Positions 53,201-64,000 of a stretch of DNA of 64,000 nucleotides are shown here, piece after piece (the first letter of the stretch is position 1; each line of letters begins with the position of its first letter). The notes beneath the pieces are model-generated. The model did no database searches. It was not told the origin of the DNA and saw only the letters and a program-made list of their open reading frames with translations. This DNA comes from Volvox africanus (taxonomy: Eukaryota; Chlorophyta; Chlorophyceae; Chlamydomonadales; Volvocaceae): assembly GCA_030268105.1 (NCBI GenBank), contig BSDZ01000079.1, positions 2,919,501 to 2,983,500 on the forward strand, in the 5' to 3' direction. A program made the position numbers and the translations under genes.

Positions 53201-54021
53201 TCACCCCTGCCTAGGCCGGTCAAATTTGAGAGCCTGAACCTGTGTGGTCAGCTGCCTCAGCCACTGTGGCCGCTTGTCCACTCCAGCATCCGCAAACTCT
53301 AGGGGACGAAACCAGCAGGCCAGGAAGCGGCCAATGCGGCGAGGGCGTAAAGGGGATGCAAAGTCGCAGCAGATAGGTAAGGGCCCAGCTGGTCTGGTCT
53401 GGTCTGACCAGGAAGGGGATGTGAACATTTAATACTAGAAATGTAATTGTATGCCCTTCTTCGGAATTGCTGAACAATGGTAGGTGTCAGGAATTGATTT
53501 GTGGTAGGCAGACTGAAGTGTAAAAGGTTTGATCAAGGTCTATTCCTTCCCTCGAGTGAGGCCCACTGACCTGGGTCTACGACGATGTAGTTGGATCCCC
53601 AGGCGGCCCCGTAGCCCCAGCCTAGGCCCACGCCCACCCCGCATCCACCTCCTGCATGGATTTAAACACAGGAATAACAAGCCAAAAGTCAATATGTGGC
53701 AGCTAGCACGTCGCCGAGCTATCTTAGGGGCAGGGTAATGGCGATCAGGCAGTCGAAATGCAAGCGGAGGAAAGTGATGAGATCTTACCCCCGAGATATC
53801 TTACCTGCCCCAAGTCCCCCGATGCCGGTAGGGCCACCACCAAAGCCATAGCCTACTCCGAAGCCGCAACCAGCACCGAAGCCTTTCATGAGGAAGGTGG
53901 CATGACAGAATGCGCTTTTGTGTACATATTTCTGGATAAAGTATGAAATCAAGACAGCTCATTCCGTTTACAGCTGCTTACCAAAGCCAACACCACCGCC
54001 AAAGAATCCTCTCCCGCCCAT
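53201..54021 (-). CDS. Glycine-rich protein resembling TGD5 (plastid lipid import)
   Basis: Four exons join in phase: 54021-53982, 53882-53805, 53651-53571 and 53298-53201, giving 98 residues. All introns are phase 1 and three exon borders cut a Gly or Glu codon. The protein starts MGGRGFFGGGVGFG, runs through GAGCGFGVGYGFGGG and GGGCGVGVGLGWGYG, then has a polar C-terminus (EFADAGVDKRPQWLRQL) without glycine. The regular small-residue spacing would suit helices packed in a membrane. Size and the GAGCGFGVG / GGCGVGVGLGWG pattern recall plant TGD5, a small envelope protein that links the ER-to-plastid lipid transfer complex TGD1-4. That assignment is from memory of the pattern and is tentative; an unrelated glycine-rich protein is possible. 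Confidence 0.75.
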
Positions 54022-54228
54022 CTTCGTCAGTTCGGTTCCAATAAAGCACACCTAGACAGCCCTTAAAGCCGCCAATCAACACAAACTCCTAATAATGTAT
54101 AAAGGTCTCTGTACTATCAAAGACCATGATATGTAGGTGCTGTACAACGTCCGAAAAACTTCTCACGTCAGCTTAAATCTTCTAACGCTACCTACCAATT
54201 GGCCAACGCTCGTAACCGTGTCAGAACT
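54022..54228. promoter_or_regulatory. Shared 207-bp upstream region of TGD5-like and MRD1 genes
   Basis: The two start codons are divergent and only 207 bp apart, so promoters and both 5' UTRs overlap here. A TATA-like ATAAAG occurs near 54098 on the + strand. Coupled expression is inferred from spacing only. Confidence 0.5.
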
Positions 54229-57200
54229 ATGAATATTTTAGACGTCTTAGGACATAAACCAATGCCGCCAGACGAGGCGCCGACAGCGGAGGTGCCACCT
54301 TCCTCGCGCCTATGTGTAAAAAACTTTCCTAAATATGTCGACGAGGCACGACTTAAAGATTTTTTTAGTGCGAAAGGCGAAGTAACCGACGTGAAGGTAC
54401 TGCGCACGAAGTGAGTACTACTGTCGGCGGCGGGGAATTAGCGTTTTGCCGAGACTTTAGTTGACGGAAAGGTTTTGCACCTGTCATAGAAGCATCTGAC
54501 ATATGAAGCCTGGTCCTCGACACGTTGCCGGCGTAGGGATGGACGGTCGCGACAGTTGGGGTTCGTCGGCTTCAAGTCGGTGGATGAAGCCGCGGTGGCC
54601 CTGCGATATTATAACAGGTCATACATGGACACTGCAAAGCTTGCGGTAGAGGTAAGGGCGTCGGTGCGCCATCCGTCTAGTGTTGCATGGCCGATGTGGC
54701 GACGTGGTGACTTGCCATGCTTGGGGGGGCTGCCTCTTCACACGCAATGCCACCGCAATGCCTCTCCGTCTAGAGAGGGGGAATCTAAGAACATTTGGGA
54801 GGTTAAGATAGTCTCGCTTGCCTCGGTGCTGTGACGGCTTAGTAGAAAGTAAAAACTTTAAGCCCACCCTTGCGACTGCTCTCCGTTTGCAGTTTGCCCG
54901 GAAGGTGGGTGACGAGCAGCTTCCTCGGGCCTGGAGCAAGCATACAACGGGCACAACCGCAAACCGCAAACTGACGGGTGGAGCCGGCGCGGTGACGAGG
55001 ACAGCAGAGGATGGCAAGTCCTCAGTTGGAGGAGAGACCGCAAAGGGCAAAGATAAAAAGGACAGAAAGGTCAAGGACATGCTGCTGCCGGAAGAAGGTG
55101 AGCAAACACCGCTGCGAGTTGCCTCGCCGGCGTCAGTACCCGGTCCTAGACCTAGACATCTCCAGCAGCGCGGTGGCAGCGGTGTCTATCTACTGCTTCA
55201 TGTAGCGCCGACGACAAAGAAGCTTCTCCTGGTTTTGGAAAGAGCCACCGGTGTGCAGCATGGGCCCAGAGCGCAGCGCTTAAGCCTTGGATGCCCTCGG
55301 ATCTGTTGCCTCGAATCTGCTTGCTGCCTTTCCTTGCTACGTCGGTGAGCTTCAAAGGTCCCTTGGTAGGGCCTTTCCGAGCTGCTATATATGCTGGTAA
55401 AACCTAGCACCTCCCTCAGCACAACACTCGCACTCTCTGCTCCCAACGATGTGGTTCCCAAAACCACATCGTTTGCCAGGCAGTACCCATAATGGCGGCC
55501 AGGGCTGGGCCTGGCAAGTAAGGACGCCGCATGGAGCACAATATCCTCCGTGTGTATGTTTTTCCCCCATCAACCCGCTCCCACAGTAACAGAAGATCCA
55601 AAGCTTCAAGAGTTTTTGGCGCTCATGCAGCCGCGGTTCAAGGCGAAAATTTGGGGCAATGACGAAGTGACAGCAAAGGGTGTGGCCGCCGCTGCAGCCG
55701 CTGGGCAACAGGCGCATCGGCCAAACAGAGAACGGGGTGACACCCGCGAGCACGAGGATCCGGACCTAAGGGGTGCGGCTGCTCCACGAGTTGATGATGG
55801 GGATGAGGATGATGGCGAGGATGATCAGTATCAAGACTGGACGGATGTGGCAGCACGTGCGCGACGCATCGGTCTGGGTGACGGCAGTGAGGAGGAGGAG
55901 GAGGAGGAGAAAATGGTGTCGGGCAGCGACGGCGGCGAGGGCGATGGAGATGGGGGCGCTGGGAAGGGTGGCCGAGACGAGGTCGTGATTAATGATGCGG
56001 TATCGGATCTGGAGTATCTTAGATCTCGGATGCGGCGGTGGGATGAGGAAGAAGAGGACGAGGAAAAACAGTGGAAAGATGGGAAGAATGTGGGCGACGG
56101 CAGCAACCTCAACGAAACTGACCGGAACCAAGGAGTCGTGAAGGGAGCGACAGAGGCAGCTGCGCGGGGAGACCAAACAGGGGTGGGCACATCACCGCGC
56201 TGTGAAGTGAAGGCCGCGGGCGGCGGCAAAAAGGCCGGCGGCAACAGAAAGGCTGCTGCAGCAGCAGCGGCGGCGGGGCTTGGCCTCCGTGAGTTGGCAC
56301 ATGTGGAGGTGGGGGCGACGCAAGGTGGCGACGGCAGCGATAGAGAGGGATCTCACGCCGCCGATGCTAACGGCGATGTTGACATGGAGGATGCGGCGGC
56401 TGCGCCGCCTCCACCGGTCATGCCGGTGAGGACGGAGGGTGAGGCGGAGGGTATTCTGGAGACGGGGCGGCTGTTCGTTCGCAACCTGGCGTATACAGCC
56501 ACCGAGACGGACCTGAGCGATTTGTTCGGGACCTTCGGGAATCTGCAGGAGGTACATCTGGTGATGGATAGGTGGGTAGGCGGGTGGGCGGGTGCACCAC
56601 GGGCGGGGAACGCCGGATTTAATAACGTCGGACCATGCATCGGATAGGCAGGGCGCTTGACCGCCTACTTGGGCAAGCAATGCCAGATGCATGAAATGAG
56701 GCTTCAATGAATGCGAAGGGAAGGGACAGATGGACCGGGATATGAGGGATGGAATCGGACGAAATGGCAATGCAGGGGCAGAGCGGAGCTCAGGAGGGAC
56801 GGATGTGTAACTGATGTTTGCTAATCTTACACGACGCAATGTGTGGATGGACCAGCTAAATGCAACCTGGGGAGCAACTGTACAGGAGAGTAAGCGAGCT
56901 AGGAGATAGGCACCTCGCTTAATCCGAGCTGTGATCGCTGAAGGGGCTTCAGGCACGGGCGGGCGGGCGTCCAGAGCTTGACAGTCACTGATGCTGCATC
57001 TGACGGTGCTGATGCTGCCTCAGGGAGACCAAGCGCTCCAAGGGCCTTGCGTACGTGCAGTACCAGATCCCTGAGGATGCCGTGAGAGCGGCACAGCAGC
57101 TAGACGGCACTATCTACCAGGGCCGCCTGATACACATCCTGGCTGCGAAGCCGGCGTCAGGCAGCGCCGTACAGAACACGGGGTCGGACGGCGGCGAGGA

Positions 57201-60200
57201 GGACGGCCCAGGTGCAAAGGGTGTCGAGCAGCAGCAGGGTTCAGATGGGGTGATTGCATGGGGCATCAGATGCACCCTTTCAGGTGTGGGCTTTTTTGTT
57301 GGGGTGGCCGACCTTGAGGGCCATGGTATCAGCGTATTACATTAACAGCCTGGACGCAGGAAGCTGAACAGGAGGAAGAGCGCATCTGTGGGGGGTTATC
57401 CGCAGGTGTATTATTCCCTCCGTTAATAATACACTGCAACCCTTCCACCTAACAGAAGGCAATTGCACAGGGCACCTGCACTTGGGTGAGGAATTGTGGC
57501 GGCGTTAGCGCTTGCCTTCATGGTGGGAGCTGTGGGAGCTATTGGCTGTGACGAGCAAGACTTGTTTGCGGGCGAGGATGCTGTTCCACCTCTTCTTGGA
57601 TGCGCTTGTCGAACCAGTTCCTCGTACTTACACGCAAATACCCCGCTTTGGCTTGTTTCCCGCACATGGGTTGGGCTTCCCACGTGTGCATGCACATGCC
57701 CATCCCGCTGATGAATGGCTAAGCTAACCCTTCTCGTACCCCGTCTGCTTCATTCCCAACGCCAATTGTGCAAGGGGCGTTCCGTCACCATCTCGCCCTC
57801 TCCACCCGCGTCTTGCTTTTGGCCTAAAGCTTGCTTACGGAACGTTTCCCCAAGCTCCCTGAGCTCATAGCGTTGCCGGTCGGAAACCTTTATGTTTTGA
57901 GCCCCAACTTCCATAACGATCCTAACCCTCGGTCACGTGGGTGCAGGCGCCGGCCGCCGGCCCGGAACCTCTTCCTTCAAGGCCCAGCGCGAGGCCCAGC
58001 GCAAGGCGGATGCGGGCAACCGGGCCGCCTGGAACACCCTGTTCATGCGGCCCGACACGGTGGCAGATGCGGTGGCGGCGCACTACGGCCTCAGCAAGGC
58101 GGCACTGCTGGATCCGTCCGCAACGGGCGGCAAGGGCGCCGACAGCGTGGCAGTGCGGATGGCACTGGGGGAGGCGCAGGTCATCGCGGCAACCAAGCAG
58201 GCGCTGGCGGAGGCAGGTACGTGCATATGCGTGTTTAAGAATGTACATTTGTTGCTCTGATGTTGCTCTGTGTTTGTGCGTCTGCCTGCGTGCGCGCGCG
58301 CGTGTGCGTGCGTGTGCATGCGCGTGTATGTTGTACAGATGCGGGTTGGGCTTCCTTGGCGCACACCTGATCTGAGTCTGCGAGCAGATCATGGTTTAAG
58401 GCCTCCCACGCGATCGTGGTTTGAGGCCTCTCGTCCTCAACCTCATTTAGGCCCCCCACGCTAATCTGCAATCCAGACTACTGATTTCTTGTTGGAGTTC
58501 CAACAGACTTCTCAGTAAAGTCCTGAAGGCACTCCCATCGTCACTTGATGCAGTGAGGGCCCGGCTGTCTCGCAATGACTGGTCGTAGGCGTGAGTGTGG
58601 AGGCTCTGGAGCGGGCGGCGGCTGCCAGCGGCAAGGCCTCCACCACCCGGTCTGTGGCGCGTAGCAGTACGACGTTGCTGGTAAAAAACTTGCCGTTCAG
58701 TGCCGACGAGGACGAACTGGCGGAGCTCTTCGGGCGCTGTGGCCTGCTAGCGCGACTAGTGTTGCCGCCGGCCCGGGCCCTGGCACTGGTGGAGTTTACG
58801 GAAGCACAGGACGCCCGGGCGGCGTTCAGGTGTGGAGTGGGTGGATGTTGTTCTCGCTGTAGTCGCATGGCCGTGTGGCCCGGGGGGCTGGGAATGTGCA
58901 AGAAGCCAAAGGTGATTGCAACGGCATGGTCGCCTCTCCTGGCGCCATTTCGCAACGTGTTATTGCCTCCGCAACTTCGCTCCGTTGCCATTCCCATGCC
59001 GCAGGTCCCTGGCTTACAAGAAGTACCAGCACGTTCCCCTCTACCTGGAGTGGGCCCCCGCGGACGTCTTCACCGCCCCGCCTGTTCCCAGGGAGCAGCA
59101 GCAGCGGCAACAGGCAGCCAAGGCCAAACAGCCGGAAAGTAAAGGTGCGGGGCAGGGGTATAGCTGCGGGTTTATAGGGGTATAGCAACGGGATAGCAAC
59201 GGGACTGAAGCAGCCTTGATGAGGGTCTCCAATGTCCTGAGGGCCATGCGACGGGGTGACTATTTTATAATGGCCTCCCTGTCCATTCCTTACGGCCTCC
59301 ATTCCTGACCCGTACGCTGTCTCCCTCACACACTTCCGACGCAGGCGGCATTAGCGCTACCGCCCACGAAGTGGCGGGCATCTTTGCTGATGGTGACGAC
59401 GCGGAAGCCGGCGCGTCCGCCAACCCCACTGTCCTGGGCACCATTTACGTCAAGAACTTGGCGTTTGCAACTAGCGACGGTGCGTTGCGGAAGCATTTTG
59501 ACGGTGCCGTGTCGGCAGTTGGCGGGTCGCTTCACAGCGCGGTGGTGGCGCGCAAGAAGGCTATGGACGGCGCGCTGCAGAGCTTGGGATACGGCTTCGT
59601 GGAGGTGGACAGCGAGGAGATCGCGACAGCAGTCATTAAGAAGCTGCAGGTATCTCAAATGTTTGCGTGGTCTCTTCTAAGAGTAGCTAAATGTTGACAA
59701 GTTACAACTGCTCAGAGTCAGTCGGTTCCTGTCTCAGATGGCAATTCCGGAATTCAACCCGCCTTTTCTCCTAGCACGTCGGTTTCATCGGTCTTATTCG
59801 AGAAATGTTTTGCAGCGAAGGAGCAGGGCTGCTCATGCAGTCGCCGTGATCGTCTTAGTCGGACAGCAGTAAGTAGACCAATTGTTCCGCGATCTCCTTC
59901 ATCCTTTCTGGAGGACAGTACCGCACCCGGCGCGCTGTGATTAAGAGGCTCTGCTGCGTTATTTGCTACGCTCGTCATCCTCATGCGGGTCCATAGCCAT
60001 TCCCTTAACCTCTGCAGGGCAGTCAGCTTGACGGCCACAAGCTGGTGCTACAACTCAGTCGGGCCCGCAAGGCGGCATCTGCAGCAACCGCTGGTGGTTC
60101 CAAGGCGGCCAAGAAAACCGCTGGCGGCAGCCAGGCGGACCAGGACGGTAGCACCAAGCTGGTGGTGCGGAACTTGGCGTTCGAGGCAACCAAGAAGTGA

Positions 60201-61060
60201 GCCGCGCTTGGGCAGTGATGGAGCGCGCCTGTCGTGCTCCACCCCACGTCCACCCTAGAGTTGCCTCACTTCCCGTTTAGTAAAGCCGCCAACAGCACGA
60301 GGACACATGACCAGCTTGTGGTGACTTCAGTACATGGCTTGTTTATCCTCTGCCTCACGTCCTCCCGCATGGCTACTCCGCAGGGACATCCAGGGGCTCT
60401 TCAATCCATTTGGCCACCTCAAGTCGTGCCGCTTGCCGAAGAAGTTCGATGGCAGCCACCGTGGCTTTGCATTCGTGGAGTTCGTCACCAAGCAGGAGGC
60501 GCAGAACGCGTTGGAAGGTAGGGGCCGGACTTAGTTGGGCTTGTCTGCTTGCTGGTCTGCCTGCCTATCTTGAGGATTAGTATTGGGTGAGGACCGGCAA
60601 ATCGTGGTCATTTGATGCGGTTTTGCATAGCTGGGGACTGAACTCCATGCACTGTTGTTGGACCGCAGGAAGGACATTATGCAGTTCGCGTGGGGATGAT
60701 GCTCGTCCAATGTGTCAATTCGCGGGTCATATATAGGGCGGCTGAGGCCAGGGTCTATTGCTAAAGCACTCTCCAAGGGTGATATTGCTGGGGTATGGGG
60801 GATTTGTCGAGGTGTTCTGATGGGATATATCCGTCACATAATCGTCCATGTGACCATGTCCGATTCCCGTCCTGGTTCTCTTACCCTCGCAACTGGTGTC
60901 AGGCGTGGGTGGCACCCATTTGTATGGCCGGAGACTGGTGGTTGAATATGCACGGGAGGAGGACACACTGGACGACATACGGAACAAGACAGCTGCGAAA
61001 TTCAAACGCGACGTCGAAAATGTGGAAGATGATGCGCCCGCAAAGCGTCTGAAGGTTTAG
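54229..61060 (+). CDS. MRD1/RBM19, multiple-RRM protein for 18S rRNA processing
   Basis: MRD1 (animal RBM19) acts in the nucleolus in early cleavage of pre-rRNA for the small subunit. Twelve exons join in phase: 54229-54410, 54537-54651, 54893-55097, 55587-56571, 57024-57220, 57947-58216, 58589-58829, 59005-59144, 59345-59649, 60018-60196, 60384-60517 and 60903-61060, giving 1036 residues. Five RRMs start near residues 27 (RLCVKNFP), 461 (RLFVRNLAY), 679 (TLLVKNLPF), 811 (TIYVKNLAF) and 926 (KLVVRNLAF), the yeast MRD1 number; animal RBM19 has six. Between RRM1 and RRM2 lies a long Glu/Asp/Gly/Ala-rich insertion, mostly in exon 4. Before RRM3 comes the conserved SSFKAQRE...[13 protein letters not shown]. 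The end is [19 protein letters not shown] plus a short basic tail, typical of the family. Possible TGTAA poly(A) signals follow at 61211 and 61371. The exon 5 end has an alternative donor about 20 bp downstream. Confidence 0.95.
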
Positions 61061-61726
61061 CAGGACTCGGGGACACGGCACTCGATATGCCTGGACGTGT
61101 CGCGTCATGGTCTTGATGAAGGCACCTGTGTGTCCCAGAATGACGCGCGTTGGCGTAGACACCTTACGGCTTCTTTACAGTGCTTTGGTTTAGGGCCAAA
61201 TGGGTGCTGCTGTAATGTTGGGGCGTCCATCCTATACCAATATCTTGCCCCATTGTCCCGTCGTAAACGGAGTAGACGATTACTGGCATATCCACCACCC
61301 GCAAATGACGAGATGTGGTTGGTGTACGAGTGGGGCTGGGAAAGCGCTTGTTGGAATGTATATTTATGCATGTAATGGTACAAATACTTTTTGCTATTAT
61401 CATGTTTGTACATTGACGGTTAGAAACGCACGTGACTCGTTAAGACATGGCCAAACACCTAAACTATCTTCTTAAATAACTACTTTGCATACGAAACGAC
61501 TTCACCATTACTATTAAAGCGACCTCTAAATATATAATATAATAAAGATGGCATGCGGCGGCATTTATCTAAATGTCTGACTAGCTGGGAGGACCTACAA
61601 GTTGGAGAATGGCTAAATCGTCGATACAGGGGATGTTTGTGTGTTGTTAAGACGTTAAGGGGCTGGCGCAATAAAGGGCTCGGTTGGCTAGTGGAACGCA
61701 AGTAGCCAACTCGGCGCCGTTTTCGA
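61061..61726. other. Intergenic spacer after MRD1
   Basis: This spacer holds the MRD1 3' UTR, with TGTAA motifs at 61211-61215 and 61371-61375, and the upstream region of the next + gene. I see no gene in it. Confidence 0.5.
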
Positions 61727-63605
61727 ATGGGAAGCTGCTCTAGCAAGGACGAAGAAGTCGTTGCCTCGCCAAAATCTGTTCGGGTGACTAAAGGTATGCA
61801 TCAGGTGATAACAACCACCTGACGACAAGTGCCTGACGGGCATCCTGGCCCCCACCTGTATATGTACAGACGTGGTTATCTATGAGCGGGGTTGCAACTC
61901 CCCGCTACCTAAGGATAGCGTAAAAGGTGAGCGTATTCAATTTTCTGGTTGGGTAGGAAGATTTCAAGCATGTAACATGGCATGAAAGAGTTCCGTTGGG
62001 ACGACGCAACCAAAATTCCGTCAGGGATTTTGATGAAAGATGGCGCAAAGCTACGGACGCTTTCAAGGGTTTCATGGCGAGACATCGGTGCCTTGGCCGG
62101 CGCTGCGCTTCCGGAGGTATGCTGGATTCTGAGCCACAGCAATATCTTATTTATGCGACATGGAAAAGCGTTTTGGAGTCGAGACGTTCGCTAATTTGGT
62201 CCGTAGGCCCGTAGGCCGTTTTCGGCATGTTCGCCGAATCCGGCCATGTTTGTCAGATTTCAGGTGCTTTTGCATGTTAGTCTTCATGCAGTGTTCAGAA
62301 ATGTGGGTGACAATGTTTGGTAGTTGGAATTTGGGACTGTAGCTGTATATCTATGACATAACCTAAAGGCTTGTGATACGAGTTTGACAAATCCTTTCCG
62401 GACGATTTGAGGTTAACCTGCGGAAGTCCATACACATGCGCTAGGGAGTTGCATGTTTTCGTGGCTGGATAAGTTTCTAGCCAGCTCGTTCATCTGCTCT
62501 AGCCATATGCGTGTGTTGATCGATTCTTATTTATAGCGATGCGTGCCATTGTGATGCATTAAACTTACTTGCATTTTGTGTATTGAGTGCGGCAAGTGAA
62601 TTTCTGCACCCCTTTAGTGTTTGTAGCAAAATAGAGTGCCTTTGCTGCGAAGACACGAAATGCAAGTGTGCCACGTATGCGAGATCTTATGCTTCCAGCC
62701 CCTACTACCGCATATGCTTACAGACTATCCATCCAGGGCCGTTCGTGTAACCCTCCCCGGAGGATCTCGCTTCCCAGATCCTGAATTCCCACCGAACGGA
62801 GTTTTCGTCAGCGTTAAGTTTGTATGTATAAAAGACACCCTAAACCCACCTCCTGCAGAACTTGGATGAAGACGAAAGCACGGGTCTATCCAGCCGGCTT
62901 GCGGCGCTCGGCTCGCCGGACCCAGCAGACGTGGCAGCGGCGCTGCAGCTGCTTAAGGGCTCGGCCTCTGGCAGCAACAGCACCGGTGACCTCAGCACGC
63001 AGGATTCCTATGCCAGGGCTGCGGATGGTGTTCTGCTGTCACTGGCAGTGGGCGCGACGGCGCTTAGCCAGCGAGCAGCGGAAGCACGACTGGAACTCAA
63101 AGTAAGCGGAGGACGGGACTGGGGATGGATGGAAACAGGAAAACTGCCATTCAAGAGGGATAAGGGTCAAGCGTGAGGAGGAGAGGGCCGGCTGTGTGTG
63201 CCCGTGCAGCGCTTGTCCCGGGTAGTGTCATGGTAAGCTGTGGCAATTACGGGTGCTACTATCCGGGATGTTTGCCTGCTGCGTGTTGCCACTGGAGGGA
63301 ACACGAACGCCGAAGCGGCTGATGCTGCGATTGCGCTGCGGCCAAAGTAATAACGAGTAGTCCATAGGAGGATCTGGCCAAAAGGTTTCGCAGCTGGGGC
63401 AAGTGGTGTTATGCCGGACTGCTGGGCCTGTCCCCTGCTGCTGCTACCTCGGCCGCCCCTGCAGACCTTGGACATGAGCAATGGCCTCAGCGCGGAAGCC
63501 ACACTGGATGTTGCGTCCAAGCTAGAGGCTGTGGCAGCAGCGGCGGTAGAGACGGGCAAGCATCGCGAAGCACTCAACCTGTGCCTCTATGCGCACTCCA
63601 TAACG
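61727..63605 (+). CDS. Unknown protein with N-terminal MGxC acylation motif (3' end outside the window)
   Basis: Four exons join in phase: 61727-61793, 61989-62116, 62859-63101 and 63465-63605; the last ends at a GT donor, so the gene continues past the window. About 193 residues are visible. The start MGSCSSKDEEVV fits N-myristoylation at Gly2 plus palmitoylation at Cys4, which would tether the protein to a membrane. Exon 2 reads EFRWDDATKIPSGILMKDGA. Exons 3 and 4 are Ala/Leu/Ser-rich and probably helical (AADGVLLSLAVGATALSQRA; KLEAVAAAAVETGKHREALN), the last part with a TPR-like rhythm. I do not recognise the family. The 742-bp intron 2 could hide another exon, though the phases already match. 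Confidence 0.65.
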
Positions 63606-63749
63606 GTGGGTAGGTGTCGCGGCTGGTCGCGCGCAACACCCAAGCAGTCGACCCGGTTGCCTGATCAGGGGTGACCCCCTGGCAGCTGTGAGGGACCCGT
63701 TTTCCTGCGTGCGACCCCGCATCGAACCGCCCTAGCCCGCGCCCCCGCC

Positions 63750-63796
63750 CCCCCCCCCAGTGCCAGTGCCAGTGCCAGTGTCAGTGTCAGTGTCAG
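63750..63796 (+). repeat. C-run and CAGTGC/CAGTGT microsatellite
   Basis: A run of C bases at 63750-63759 is followed by CAGTGC and then CAGTGT units, in the intron after the last visible exon. Confidence 0.75.
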
Positions 63797-64000
63797 CGCC
63801 ATAGTGTTGGTCAACGCCACGGGTCTTTGAACACGAAAACCAACAACGAAGCGAAAGGGGATGTAGACTAGGCGCACGAAAATGCAAAGCTAACGCGCAA
63901 GACACGCTCAAGAGCGTCAAAGGAATAAACACAGGGAACAAGAGGCAGAGAGCTGCAACACGCTGCAACACATAGCTCCTTGCTATGAGCGATAAAACGC

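Noticed and set aside
52576..53223. 215-codon open frame on the minus strand
   Set aside because: No family motif; it overlaps the last exon of the glycine-rich gene in another frame and otherwise lies in its probable 3' UTR.
61665..61740. tRNA-like A box (TGGCTAGTGG) and a TTCGAAT B-box-like stretch
   Set aside because: The flanking acceptor arms do not pair and the T arm does not fold; the B-box part overlaps the MGSC start codon.
1..64000. CRISPR arrays, bacterial operons, phage genes
   Set aside because: No spaced direct repeats of that type were seen; genes are intron-rich and eukaryotic throughout.

Overview
The window is nuclear DNA of a green alga, most likely a volvocine relative of Chlamydomonas and Volvox (inferred, not proven). 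The grounds are: genes cut into 3 to 12 exons by spliceosomal introns; GC-rich coding exons with Ala, Gly and Gln runs set in less GC-rich introns and spacers; a TGTAA motif after a gene end; and many plastid or plant-lineage genes (UBL-LRR protein of the At2g30105 type, TGD5-like glycine-rich protein, cyanobacterial-type TrmB, DUF3598 protein, a Tat-targeted aldo/keto reductase). There is no operon structure, CRISPR array, tRNA or rRNA gene that I can support. Exon chains were built by eye from reading frame, GT/AG sites and intron phase; in almost every gene the phases close exactly.

Layout. 2-2278 (+): 3' part of a large low-complexity ORF. 2436-5403 (+): mTERF-like organelle protein, middle exons unresolved. 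7910-8975 (+): frataxin, six exons. 9297-10049 (-): RNA polymerase III subunit RPC8. 11826-15006 (-): CobW/ZNG1 zinc-chaperone GTPase with a C-terminal WW domain, nine exons. 15367-18730 (+): NCBP3-like cap-binding protein. 20302-33905 (-): predicted thylakoid-lumen aldo/keto reductase of 11 exons; its 8.8-kb seventh intron holds two head-to-tail L1-type LINE copies in antisense. 34536-38084 (-): ubiquitin-like plus LRR protein. 38942-41168 (-): plastid-type tRNA (guanine-N7) methyltransferase. 42125-42569: near-perfect 187-bp foldback. 44071-44858 (+): unknown four-helix membrane protein. 45447-45695 (-): small basic protein. 46393-51434 (+): DUF3598-like protein. 53201-54021 (-): TGD5-like glycine-rich protein. 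54229-61060 (+): MRD1/RBM19 ribosome-biogenesis protein with five RRMs. 61727 onward (+): 5' part of an unknown protein with an N-terminal MGxC acylation motif, running off the window.

The genes are a housekeeping mix: metal cofactors (frataxin, CobW), RNA metabolism (RPC8, NCBP3, TrmB, MRD1) and plastid functions (mTERF, AKR, DUF3598, TGD5-like). Two pairs are closely divergent and may share promoters: CobW/NCBP3 (360 bp apart) and TGD5-like/MRD1 (207 bp apart). The least ordinary items are the CobW-WW fusion, the Tat-type signal on the reductase, the tandem LINEs with a TAATG ORF junction and an oddly conserved 3' UTR, the 187-bp foldback, and a 12-copy GTATGC array placed at a 5' splice site. 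I found no clearly new multi-gene system.
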